Assembly (NCBI RefSeq): GCF_000499845.2
Contig: NC_023750.2
Span: 34,302,823-34,366,822 of the forward strand
Source: Phaseolus vulgaris
Taxonomy: Eukaryota; Streptophyta; Magnoliopsida; Fabales; Fabaceae
DNA length: 64,000 nt
Direction of reading: 5' to 3'
Shown here: positions 40,302 through 50,615 of the stretch, piece after piece
How the letters are laid out: every line of letters begins with the position of its first letter
Numbering within the stretch: position 1 is the stretch's first letter
Notes under the pieces: model-generated
What the model saw: only the letters and a program-made list of their open reading frames with translations
Told to the model about the DNA's origin: nothing
The model's database searches: none
Translations under genes and position numbers: made by a program

Positions 40302-42273
40302 TAAACAAATTAAAGTAAACCGTTTTCAAACTACAGTTACTCAGAATACTAATTTTAAAATTGAGGAAAAATAAATTTATTTACAATTTCATGAAGTAAT
40401 CTTATGGTCCCCCAACTTTTAAAATTTGCATAGCATTCTTTGTTCAGCGTGTGGGGCTATTGACAAAAAGTTAAACGGATTGAAACTTATACTTAAATTC
40501 GTTACATTAAAAAAATGAATTGTTTAATAAATTGAATTGATTTTTCTAGTCTAAATTTTAAAAACTAAATAGGCCTTAAAATTATATATATATATAATAA
40601 CTTCATTTATTTACATTCATTATGTATTTTGATGATTAATTATGTGCACATTATATGTATGTGTCATTAATATATTTATCTCCTAGTTTAATGTTTGAGA
40701 GAGAGAAAATGAATTAATTTGAGGGGAGGGATTAAAAAGTGAAATTGTTTAAATTAATGAAGAGGAATTGAAAAGTGAAAGAAAAATCAATAAAAATATG
40801 TTATTAGGTATGATTCATAAGTGTTTTAATTAAAAAAAATTAAAAAAATTTAATTTTAATTTTGTAATTAAAAAAATTTAATTTTAATTTTGTAATTAAA
40901 ATTAATTTAAAGTAAAATATGATTAGTTTTTTGTATTATGTAATTAAAATATTATCTTTCAACTTAGTTAAAAAAATGCAAATTTAGCTAATATTGTAAA
41001 TACATATTAAAAATGAATTTAAATAAAATTTGGATAAAAATAATTATAAAAATTTAACAGAAATTATAAATTTCATAAAGTTTAATAAAATAAAATAAAG
41101 TAGGTGTAAAAATTCAACACATAATAAATATTAAACATAAAATAATACAATATAAATGAAAAAATAAAATAAAACTATAATAATTAAAAACAAACAACAA
41201 TCATATCATGAGAACAATCTATTACTGTTAATAAATATAAAAATGTATAAATATAACATTTTCATAAAATAAAATAAAAGTTATTAATAATAATATTATT
41301 TAATAAACTTATTTTGAGGTTTTTTTAAATCTATTACTATTATTTTTTAATTTATTATTATTATTATTATTATTGTTTTTTAATTTAATATTATAAGTAT
41401 TATTTATAAAATAATTTTATTATTAGTTTTTATTCTTATTTCATAATCATAAAATTATATTATTAATTTTTTAGTATTTATTTTGTTATGATTATATTAT
41501 ATATTAAATAAATAATTGATTATTTAATAATATAATAAATTATGTTATGAGGTTATTACATTCTCCACCCATTATTACCTAATTGATTATATAATTTTTT
41601 AATTAATTATGTGAGTTTCATTTTTATATCATTTTCAAATTTTTTTAATTTTTATTCACTATTAAAAATAAAAATTAATTTTAAAAAAATAATTAATATA
41701 TTTATTAAATTAAATATTATCTTAGAGATTAAAAAAATTACTAATATTTAAAATTGTTTCTATTATTAATAAAATATTTTTTAAATTTATTTCTAATTAA
41801 TTATCAATATTTTACAAACCAATTACTTAGATTTTAAAGTTGATAGCTAATTAAAAATAAAATTAGAATCTATTTATCAATAATAAAAATTATCTTAGAT
41901 ATCAATAAATTTTTAATTTCTATAATAATATTTAATTTAATTAATATAATAATTAATTATTTTTTATTTTTAAATTAATTTTATTTAATAATTTTTTTAA
42001 TAATTCAGTCAAACAGTTTTAGAATATTTACTTTAATTAATGTTTGGTTTGATGGTTGATATTTTTAAGACTAAAATATATTATTTTAATGTTTATAATC
42101 AATAGTTTTATTTATTTAAGATATTAACTTTTATTAATATGAGTCCACAATAAAAAAAAGTTAAAGATAAAATAATAAATTGGAGTATATTTTCTTGTCA
42201 ATAAATGTTAGAAGTAACTCCCACTCATTGTGACAGTTGCGCTACCCTATGCACAATGTTCAAAGGATTAAAG
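40302..42273. other. Intergenic, very AT-rich, with one decayed palindromic copy
   Basis: No gene. TTAATTTTAATTTTGTAATTAAA is nearly repeated (about 40848-40910, a short tandem duplication). The part 41662-41998 resembles a decayed palindromic MITE-like copy (AATTAATTATTTTTTATTTTT against its inverse). Confidence 0.45.
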
Positions 42274-42283
42274 TTCTAAAACA

Positions 42284-43714
42284 GGATAAATTCCCGATCT
42301 ACATCATTTATACTCTAATTTTCCCTAGTACCCTTTTGTTTTTATTTTCCTATCTAGCACCTTTTTATTTTTATTTCCCTATCTAACACCTTTTTATTTT
42401 TTATTTTTCTATCTAGCACAATGTCAAAAATAAATTAAAAAATAATAATTTTTTTTTTATAATTTTAATTTTGAATGCATTAAAAAATAAATATTTTTAA
42501 TGTTTAAAATAGTTAGAAATATAATTAATGAATAAAGAAATGAGTTTTTACAAAATAAAAATAAAAAAGTAATAAATTTAAAATGTTTAGTTTAAAAATT
42601 ATTTTTTTTAAGAATGAATAAAATAAAAAATTAAACTCTACAACAACATAAAAGTTAAATCTATAAACATAAATTAGTATTTATTTTTATTATTATTGAT
42701 GATGTAATCATGTTAATTTCAAGTAAAAAATACAGGACATAATTATAAAAAAAAAAACAAGTTAAATAAGGACTGATATGGACATAAAAAAGAACAACAT
42801 GATCGAACAAAAAAATGTTCATATTGTCAGAACACACATAAATAATATGTCCCAACATTATTGGATTGTGCACTTCTCGTCATTAATTATGTTTCATTTC
42901 GCACAAACTATTTAATGTACCATTGAAGAAAATATTAAATGAATGATCATCTTTCATTTATTTTCATTTTTATGATCAACATATACTTATTTAGTATCGC
43001 CTTATATCTCTTATATTTATCTTATTTGGATTTTTTTTATATCTTTTATCTTTATCTTAATTTGTTTTGCCTTTATTTTATATATCTTTTATGTTTTTAG
43101 TTATTATTTTTTTCTGCCATTCTTTTTTTTATTGTTGCTGTTTTTATTTTTTAGACTTTTTTTTATTTTTTGCTTCTCGTTTTTAACATTTGCATTAGTT
43201 TTTTTTTTAGGATTTTGTATTTAGGATAGATACTTCAATATTATTTTTGTGTCCATTATTAATTAATACTAATTGACTTTGATTTTTTTGTAATTATGTC
43301 ATGTATTTTTTACTTGAAATTAACATGATTACATCATCAATAATAATAAAAATAAATACTAATTTATGTTTATAGATTCAACTTTTATGTTGTTGTAGGG
43401 TTTAATTTTTTATTTTCTTCATTCTTAAAAAAAATAATTTTAAACTAAACATTTTAAATTTATTATTTTTATTTTATAAAAACTCATTTCTTTATTCATT
43501 AATTATATTTCTAACTATTTTAAACATTAAAAATATTTATTTTTTAATGTATTCAAAATTAAAATTATAAAAAAAAAATATTATTTATTTATTTATTTTT
43601 GAAATAGTGCTAGATAGGGAAATAAAAACAAAAGGGTGCTAGATAGGGAAATAAAAAAAAAGGGTACTAGTTAGAGAAATAAAAGTGTAAATGGTGCTAG
43701 ATAAGGAATTTACC
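42284..43714. mobile_element. Mutator-like fold-back element with arms of about 0.45 kb
   Basis: The left arm (42284 to about 42750) and right arm (about 43285 to 43714) are long inverted repeats: for example CATGTTAATTTCAAGTAAAA (42712) is matched exactly in inverse at about 43325. Outer ends are GGATAAATTCC and the inverse of GGTAAATTCC. The flanks are TTCTAAAACA (42274-42283) and TTCTAAAATA (43715-43724), a 10-bp target duplication with one mismatch. Long arms with a 9-10 bp duplication are hallmarks of Mutator-like elements. Just inside each end, a CTATCTAGCACC-containing unit of about 29 bp is repeated three times. The 0.5-kb centre has no transposase, so it is non-autonomous. Confidence 0.82.
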
Positions 43715-43724
43715 TTCTAAAATA

Positions 43725-44460
43725 CACGCTTTAAGGAATTTTGTTGAAGATGATAAATGTTTAATTAATATTTCCATTGTAATTAATGATGATTTAAAAT
43801 TAATGATACCCACATTTATAAATATTATTAATGTTTCCGTTTAATTAATACTGGTTTAAAATTAATGATACTCACATTTATTTCCTGATTTTTTTTTAAA
43901 TTCTTCACATTTCCATTCATCTGATTAGGAGTTAGCATTTTACTGATAGTTTATTCATCTTTCCATTGAATATTGAGAATTTTATATAATTTTGCGAGTC
44001 AAATTATATAAAATAATAAAAATGGAGAGCATTAACATAAAGATGTTTTAATAGTAAATTTGGAAGCTTAGTAATAACAACTAAAACATACCTATCAATC
44101 TTATCAACAATTTCTTATAATTAATAAGATTTAAATTTTATTATACCTGAACATCTTATTGACAAATTTATTATGATAAAAAAATTATTAAATGGTAATA
44201 AATAGTCTGTGTAACTAATATCATTAAATAAAGTACAAAACTTAAATTTTGGTAACCAACAATAGAAATAGAAATGGTGTAAATTGGAACTCCCAAATTC
44301 CTAACTTAATTAGTTACTACTATACTATTTTATAAATTAAAAATATTAATATCTAATTTTTTTATTATTAATAAAGATTTATAAAATAATTTTTTATTTT
44401 GGTATTAACATTAGTTATTAAAATTAATTTAGAATATAAAATAGTTATTAACTACAATTT
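43725..44460. other. Intergenic, no gene recognised
   Basis: AT-rich. A block around TTAATTAATA..AAAATTAATGATACCCACATTTAT occurs twice (about 43774-43818 and 43841-43880), a short tandem duplication. Nothing else recognised. Confidence 0.45.
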
Positions 44461-44769
44461 TACATTAAAAAAATCATTAAATAAAAAATAATTAGTTATT
44501 ATATTAATTAAATTAGATATTATTTAAAAACTAAAAAAATTATTAATATTTAAATTAATTTCTATTATTAATAAATAATTTTTAAATTTATATCTAACTA
44601 ATTAAATAAAGTTATAACTAAAAATTACCAATCTAGAAACTATTTATTAATAATAAAAATTAATTTATATACTAATAATTTTTTTAACTCTCTAAAATAA
44701 TATTTAATTTAGTTAATATAATAATTAATTTTCTATAATTAATTTTTATTTGATAATTCTATTGTAGTG
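44461..44769. mobile_element. Palindromic MITE-like element, copy 3 (diverged)
   Basis: Begins ACATTAAAAAAATCATTAAA and ends near TCTATTGTAGTG; contains AATAATTAGTTATTATATTA and its inverse around a centre near 44610. A member of the family at 24.1 kb, older by its many changes. Confidence 0.55.
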
Positions 44770-45335
44770 TTGTTAGCCAATGTTTGTCACCAATTTATAG
44801 TTTATAAATTTTTATTAATGATAACAATTATTATTATTATTATTATATATATAAAAATAAAGATATGATTATGAGGAATAAATAAAAAGGTGAAAAATAA
44901 AAAATTGGCATCATTAAATTTAAATCAGCATTAATTACAATAAAAAATTTACTTAGATATTTATCAATTTTAAAAATTTGATTCATTACAACTACTATTT
45001 AAGAGCTCTCGGTAGTTAAATTGCAGTGTTATTGTTCTCATTCCCATCCCTATTAGATTTTATTAAACCAGTTCCAGCACAATCAAGTAGTAAATAATTG
45101 AACAATCATGTTTAATAGAATTATTTTATAATTTCTTTTGTTATATTTCAATTTTAACATTGAAAATTAAAACTATTTGTTGAAATAAATTTTACTCAAA
45201 TAATAGTTGTTTTTCTAAAAATTAATTTATAATTATTAAGTATGAAATACTCCTTTTAGTACACATGAAAACTCTTTATTAGTTTTATATTTGAAGTTAC
45301 CACTAAATTAAACAAGATTCTTTTTTAATGTAGTA
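44770..45335. other. Intergenic between two palindromic copies
   Basis: AT-rich, with a (TTA)n run at about 44827-44847. No gene or element recognised. Confidence 0.45.
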
Positions 45336-45618
45336 ATATTATAAAAAATCATTAAATAAAATTAATTTTAAAAAATAGTTGCTATATCGATTAAATTAGT
45401 TATTATTTTCGAGATTACAAATTTATTGATATCTAAATTAGTTTCTATTATTGATAAATAGTTTTTAAATTAGTAGCTAATTAGATACTGATTTAAAAAT
45501 TATTTAATAATAACAAAAATTAATTTAGATATTAATATTTTTTTAATATTTAAATCAATAAAATAACTAATTATTGTTTTTTCTTTAAAATTTGTTTTTA
45601 TTTAATAATTTTCTAATG
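45336..45618. mobile_element. Palindromic MITE-like element, copy 4 (diverged)
   Basis: Left part AAAAAATCATTAAATAAAAT then AATAGTTGCTATATCGATTA; right part AACTAATTATTG and TTTATTTAATAATTTTCTAA. Same layout as the other family members, with both terminal CACTAC/GTAGTG ends lost. Confidence 0.5.
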
Positions 45619-46295
45619 ATTTAAATATATTAACAATGGCATGAGAAATTTCTAACGCTTGAAGAAACTAAACTCTTCAATTAAATTGTTAAGTTATATT
45701 AGTGTCATCGGTGCATAAATAGTATATAACTATCCTAAAATAATAAAGCAAATGTTTTATAAACCTTCTACTCTATTAGGTTTACTTCCCATTTTATATC
45801 CTTCTCTCCTATCCAACTTCCTTTACTGAAATTAATATTAGACATTTGTTCAATCAAATATTCCTTATTATTTTTGTTATTCTTCTTGTTTTTTTTTTCT
45901 TTCAAATCATTCACAACCCTAATATTAATTTTTTTTACACATAAATACACAGTCTCATATATTAGCATAAATTTGTGTCAATTTAAAGGACTTTTTATGT
46001 CAGGTGCTAAATATTTTCTCTCTAACATACATTGATTTCTCTTCTTACAAATACTTTAAATTATCCCACCTATAATGACCCACAGTTTGTTTTTATTAAA
46101 AGTTGTCATGTTAAACGTCAATATGCAACTTGACATCTCAGCTATGCAGACACTTCCAAGTAACAACAATCATTTTTCATCACATGAAAAAAATATTATT
46201 AAAATAAGAGAAAAAGAAAGAAAATACAAAAAAATGGGGATGAAACTAAAACTCATATGTTAACAAAAACGATACATAGTCAGATTATACCTATT
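45619..46295. other. Intergenic, no gene recognised
   Basis: AT-rich, separating the palindromic copy from the LINE relic. Two short frames (45768-45968 -, 46075-46263 +) show no recognised feature. Confidence 0.45.
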
Positions 46296-47260
46296 CATAA
46301 AGAATTCTAAGAACATACTAGATGAAAGCCTATTATACAAATGAAATGATTATCTATAAATAAATCTTAAATTAGCCAACTTATCGACACACAAATTCCC
46401 TTCACGAAAAATATGAGTAACCCTAAACCTGATTTTCCCACAGTAATTAAGACAAGTATTCCATCGATTACGAAGCATCCACGGAACATTAGTCTTAACC
46501 GTGAACGCAACACATCTTTGAGCTTCCTCCATATCATGTATGACTCCATAAAACTCAACAACAATAGCAGTCCGAACTTCAAGAAACGCAGAGAAAACAC
46601 TAATACATTCTCTCATACTCCCATGAAAAATACCTCAATAAGTAGCAAAACCAAGATACCCCTAGCAACCCCATCAGTATTAATTTTAACCCAGCCTGAT
46701 AAAAGAAACTCTCATCTAACAAGAAGAAGACGAAGAACTTTATCACTACAAGTATTAATACCAAAAAGCTTAATCACATTGAAATCCAACATATCATTCT
46801 TCATGGGAGCTTTAGACGAATTTTCCACTAGACAAGTTAAATCTTTAATGACCGAAATAGCCCTAGAAACCTCAATCTTATCCTGAAATTGAGCATAATT
46901 CATCATACGCAATATTATCCAAATAGAAAAAGTTATCACAACAAGCTTAATCAATTTAACCAAAGGACTACCATCACTCTTAATAAAAGAAAAAAAATCA
47001 TCCTTATTAGAGAAATATTACGAAGTGGACTTTAAGCCTAACTCAACCCCATAAAACCGGCTCATAGGGTTGAGGTTTGCACCCACTTATATACAATGAA
47101 AGGCTCTAATCTCTAGTCGATGTGGGATCTCCAACAAGAAATGAGAAGTAAGAAAAATTTGTCGAACCCAACCCAAATATGCATTGCATTAGAACATTTA
47201 AAAAATAATTGTTGAATAGATTCTCCATGCTTTTCACAAAGCATACACATAGAACATATA
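46296..47260 (-). pseudogene. LINE (non-LTR retrotransposon) 3' relic, split by a TRIM LTR
   Basis: Read on the minus strand from 47260: a zinc-knuckle-like segment of the zf-RVT type (CMLCEKHGESIQQLFFKCS.. at about 47245-47190), a link region, then an RNase H-like domain with KINTDG (about 46690) and FRVTHIFREGNLCVDKLANL (46437-46378). This order is the usual 3' half of plant LINE polyproteins. Frame breaks are present around 46620-46670. The solo LTR at 47016-47136 sits inside it, and removing that plus one duplication copy restores continuity (..SHFSNKDDFF). Endonuclease and RT are missing. Confidence 0.75.
47016..47136 (-). mobile_element. TRIM solo LTR with AGAAA target duplication
   Basis: A single 121-bp LTR of the family at 606-949, running TGTTGGAGATCCC to CGTAATA on the minus strand. 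AGAAA occurs on both sides (47011-47015 and 47137-47141), so it entered as a full element at this site and then lost its core and one LTR by recombination. It interrupts the LINE relic. Confidence 0.85.
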
Positions 47261-47348
47261 TGTTGGAGATCCCACATCGACTAGAGATTAGAGCCTTTCA
47301 TTGTATATAAGTGGGTGCAAACCTCAACCCTATGAGCCGGTTTTATGG
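47261..47348 (+). mobile_element. Second TRIM LTR, inverted, truncated by the copia fusion
   Basis: Starts TGTTGGAGATCCC at 47261 and follows the solo LTR sequence (inverted) with no change up to 47348, where copia integrase sequence takes over. The LTR's last 30 bp or so are missing and there is no matching target duplication. Together with 47040-47136 it makes a hairpin with arms of about 97 bp and a 124-bp LINE spacer. Confidence 0.8.
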
Positions 47349-47820
47349 TGTTGAGTTTGCTATGTCAAGTTTTTATGCTTCAAAGGGAATTATACATCAA
47401 ACATCTTGTGTTGAAACACCACAACAAAATGGCATTGTGGAACGTCATGATGTTTTCTTAATAAATTCTATTCCTACTCCATTACTTAATAACATCACTC
47501 CTCATGAACAATTGTTTGGAAAACCGTATGACATTTCTTTTTTAAAAGTGTTTGGTTGCCTATGTTATGCTAGTACCATTACTGCACATAGGAAGAAATT
47601 AGATGATAGATCTATCAAATGTATTTTTCTTGGTTTCCCGCAAAATACAAAAGGTTATATTGTTTTAAATTTAAAGTTTCATCGCATAAAGATATCAAGA
47701 CATGTAATCTTTCATGAAACCCATTTTCCATATAAATTGGATAGTGGCTTGCCTAGGGACCCCAACACTTTATCTCTCCCTATTTCTAACGCATATAATT
47801 CTGCTCTTGATTTTTTTTTT
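47346..47820 (+). pseudogene. Ty1/copia integrase relic, 5'-truncated
   Basis: From about 47346 the frame reads the DNGVEF region of a copia integrase core (NGVEFAMSSFYASKGI), then CVETPQQNGIVER, then skips about 30 expected residues to INSIPTPLLNN, and goes on to LFGKPYDISFLKVFGCLCYA and a CIFLGFPQ C-terminal region. The skip removes the part holding the third catalytic region, so the integrase is dead. Its frame is lost at the T-run 47810-47820. All parts upstream (5' LTR, gag, protease, first half of integrase) are missing. Confidence 0.8.
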
Positions 47821-47826
47821 CTGATA

Positions 47827-47892
47827 CTGCACCTTCTGCCGAGCCGTGTGCCTCTACTCCTGCACCTTCTGCCGAGCCGTGTGCCTCTACTC
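47827..47892 (+). repeat. 33-bp tandem duplication in the integrase-RT linker
   Basis: Two exact copies of a 33-bp unit (47827-47859, 47860-47892), encoding an 11-residue A/P/S-rich repeat (APSAEPCASTP type) in the RT frame; related shorter motifs follow to 48010. The unit length is a multiple of three, so the frame is kept. Confidence 0.9.
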
Positions 47893-48131
47893 CTGCACCC
47901 AATACTGCCCCTCCACCAGCCTTATTATCCTCTGATTTTCCGGCAAATAATGTCTCTGCTCCTGCATCCAACACTGCACCTCCACCAGCATCATCACCTC
48001 CTGCACCTCCAGGAAGCACCTCACCCCAATTTCCAAGAAGATTAACTCGTCCTCACCGACAACCTGCCTATCTTGCCGATTTCCACACAGCAACCAACAC
48101 TGTAAGTAGTAGATATCCTATTCATAATTAC

Positions 48132-49736
48132 TTGTCTTACAATTCCTTATCTTCTAATTTTAGAAATATTATTTCCTCTATCAATTCTCATCCTGAACCT
48201 CGCACCTATACCGAAGCCTCCAAACATGCTTCTTGGCAATCTGCCATGCAAGCTGAGCTTCAAGCTCTTGCTGCTAACAATACTTGGCAACTTACCCCTC
48301 TCCCTCCAGGAAAGAAAACTATTGGTTGTAAATGGGTATATAAAATTAAATATCATTCTGATGGCACTGTTGAGCGCCACAAAGCTAGAGTTGTTGCCAA
48401 AGGGTTCACCCAACTTGAAGGACTTGATTTCTTAGACACTTTTGCACCTGTTGCTAAACTCACTACCGTCCGCCTTCTCCTTGTTGTTGCCACTACCAAA
48501 AATTGGGTTTTAAAACAACTTGATGTCAATAATGCCTTTCTTCACGGTGATCTCCATGAAGAGGTATACATGACCCCCCCACCTGGTCTCTCTCTTCCTT
48601 CTCCCCAGTATGTCTGCAAGCTTCAACGGTCTTTGTATGGTCTTCGTCAAGCTGGTCGTCAATGGTACGCAAAACTTTCTACTTTTCTTTTATCAAATAA
48701 TTACTCTATCTCTGTTGCTGACCACTCTCTTTTTCTTAAATATAATAATGATAAACTCACTGTTATTCTTGTTTATGTTGATGACTTGGTCTTAACTGGT
48801 GATGACACGGAGGAAATCAATACAATTACTGCATCCCTTCACCATCACTTCAAGATAAAAAATTTAGGTAATCTCACCTACTTTTTGGGACTGGAAATTG
48901 CTCGCAATAGTACTGGTCTTCATTTAAGTCAACACAAGTATACTCTTGATCTCCTTCAAGAAACTGACATGCTTGACTCTGCACCTGTGGCCACTCCTAT
49001 GACTCACACCTCCCGTCTCTCTCCCGACCAAGGCTCACCTCTCGATGTTGATGCCACTTCCCAATACAGAAGACTCCTTGGACGTCTCATTTACTTAACC
49101 AACACGCGACCAGACATCGCCTTCGCTGTCCACAATTTAAGCCAATTCATATCTGCACCCATAACTCATCATCAGCAAGCTGTCTCCCGTCTTTTGCGTT
49201 ACCTCAAGGGCACCCCTGGTGAAGGACTATATTTTTCTCACACTAGTTCACTTCACCTTTGTGGTTTTAGTGACTCTGACTGGGCAACATGCCCTACCAC
49301 ACGTAAATCTGTCACTGGATATTCCATCTACTTAGGCGACTCCCTAACATCATGGAAATCAAAAAAGCAGCCAACTATCTCCCGCAGCTCCTCTGAAGCC
49401 GAGTATAGAGCACTTGCCACCACCACATGTGAGCTACAATGGTTGTCTTACCTCCTTCAGGATTTACATCTTCCTCTTTCCCAGCCTGCAAACCTATATT
49501 GTGACAACAAATCTGCCCTTCAAATAGCTTCCAATCAAGTTTTTCATGAACGAACCAAGCACATCGAAATTGATTGTCACCTAGTTCGTGAAAAACTTAA
49601 CTCTGGTCTCCTCAAATTGTTGCCCATTACTTCTGTAATGCAAGTTGCTGACATATTCACCAAGCCCCTTGCTTCCGCACAGTTCTCTACTCTCAAATCC
49701 AAGCTGGGCCTGACAAATATCTACTCCCCAGCTTGA
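48132..49736 (+). CDS. Ty1/copia reverse transcriptase and RNase H, open frame
   Basis: An uninterrupted 534-residue frame. It starts shortly before the RVT_2 domain (WQSAMQAELQAL, about 36-47; NNTWQL) and includes KWVYKIKY, FAPVAKLTTVR, the catalytic LVYVDDLVLTG (YVDD at about 214-217), TYFLGLEI and RPDIAFAV. The RNase H domain follows, with SDSDWA, SSSEAEYRAL and DNKSA, ending ADIFTKPL. The start ATG is only the first in this frame; the true frame continues upstream to about 47821 and was joined to the integrase before the T-run shift. A retrotransposon gene, not a host gene. Intact RT beside a truncated 5' half implies that truncation is recent or that little time has passed. Confidence 0.92.
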   Translation: MSYNSLSSNFRNIISSINSHPEPRTYTEASKHASWQSAMQAELQALAANNTWQLTPLPPGKKTIGCKWVYKIKYHSDGTVERHKARVVAKGFTQLEGLDFLDTFAPVAKLTTVRLLLVVATTKNWVLKQLDVNNAFLHGDLHEEVYMTPPPGLSLPSPQYVCKLQRSLYGLRQAGRQWYAKLSTFLLSNNYSISVADHSLFLKYNNDKLTVILVYVDDLVLTGDDTEEINTITASLHHHFKIKNLGNLTYFLGLEIARNSTGLHLSQHKYTLDLLQETDMLDSAPVATPMTHTSRLSPDQGSPLDVDATSQYRRLLGRLIYLTNTRPDIAFAVHNLSQFISAPITHHQQAVSRLLRYLKGTPGEGLYFSHTSSLHLCGFSDSDWATCPTTRKSVTGYSIYLGDSLTSWKSKKQPTISRSSSEAEYRALATTTCELQWLSYLLQDLHLPLSQPANLYCDNKSALQIASNQVFHERTKHIEIDCHLVREKLNSGLLKLLPITSVMQVADIFTKPLASAQFSTLKSKLGLTNIYSPA

Positions 49737-49740
49737 GGGG

Positions 49741-49946
49741 TGTTAACATATTTAATTTTCCATTTTAAATTATTGGGCTTTGTTTGTTTGGCCCAACCTT
49801 CCTTTTCTGTTTCAGCTAGGTCTTAATCTTTCTCTTATATATACACCATGTATTTTACTCTATAATATACAAGTGAATAAAAGTTTATTTTATATTTAGT
49901 TTTCTCTACAATTAGGGTTTATCAAAACCTTTTTTCTCACACATCA
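49741..49946 (+). mobile_element. 3' LTR of the second copia element
   Basis: Begins TGTTAACATATTT directly after the purine-rich TTGAGGGG (49733-49740), the polypurine tract. It contains a TATATATAC promoter-like motif (about 49838) and an AATAAA signal (about 49876), and ends near CACACATCA. With no 5' LTR left in the window, the 3' end is estimated. Confidence 0.65.
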
Positions 49947-50367
49947 GGCAAGGAATATTCATCTTCATTTACTGTAATAATATATGCAAACCTTTATTCT
50001 GAATAAATTCTGAAGAAATAGTAGAGCATCATTTATCATTTTAGAAATTAATAAAAGCACCTGTACCAATAGTCCAAGAAGTATAATCAAGTATAATAGA
50101 ATAAAATTGCTTAATTTTAGGCCAAAGAGATGAGGATCTATAAATTATTTTAAACTTGTATTTTGATTTAAGAATCCTGACTTTCAAGAGCAAAGACCAA
50201 GGCCTGTTGCTATGAGTAAAGTTTCAATTGTTCAATGATAAAGGTAAAAACTGTAAAATGTTTGAAGTAAAGATTACAAGTTTAATTATGAATAAAAGTA
50301 TTGTTAAAATGAGATATTATTGAAAGTTATTAATGATTGTGTAACAAAATTTAGATAAATTAAATTA

Positions 50368-50374
<7 letters not shown>
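49947..50374. other. Intergenic after the copia LTR
   Basis: No gene. A short stretch (49950-50290) resembles weak non-coding repeat sequence without clear family. Confidence 0.4.

Positions 50375-50399
<25 letters not shown>
50375..50399. repeat. (AT)n microsatellite
   Basis: About 12 AT units, likely length-variable. Confidence 0.9.
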
Positions 50400-50458
50400 A
50401 TTTAACTCATACATACATTAAAAGGTTTGTTATTTAATATTTTTTTTAATTTTTTTTA

Positions 50459-50615
50459 TTAAGAAAGTAGATTTTAAATCTAATTCAATTTTATAAAATT
50501 GATTTATAAGATAAATTTTTTATTTATTTAATCTTATAAAATCAGTTTAGTTTATAAAATGAAATTTTCAGAAATATTCTTATTGATAGTTGATGTAGAT
50601 CTCAATATTTTTATT
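50459..50615 (-). mobile_element. Decayed TRIM LTR, reverse orientation
   Basis: TTAAGAAAGTAGATTTTAAA then TCTAATTCAATTTTATAAAA and, at the other side, GATAGTTGATGTAGATCTC follow the order of the TRIM LTR with many changes. About 157 bp, containing an extra AT-rich piece in the middle. Confidence 0.5.

Noticed and set aside
42760..43280. Transposase gene in the centre of the Mutator-like element
   Set aside because: Only a 70-codon chance frame at the arm edge; no MURA-like motif.
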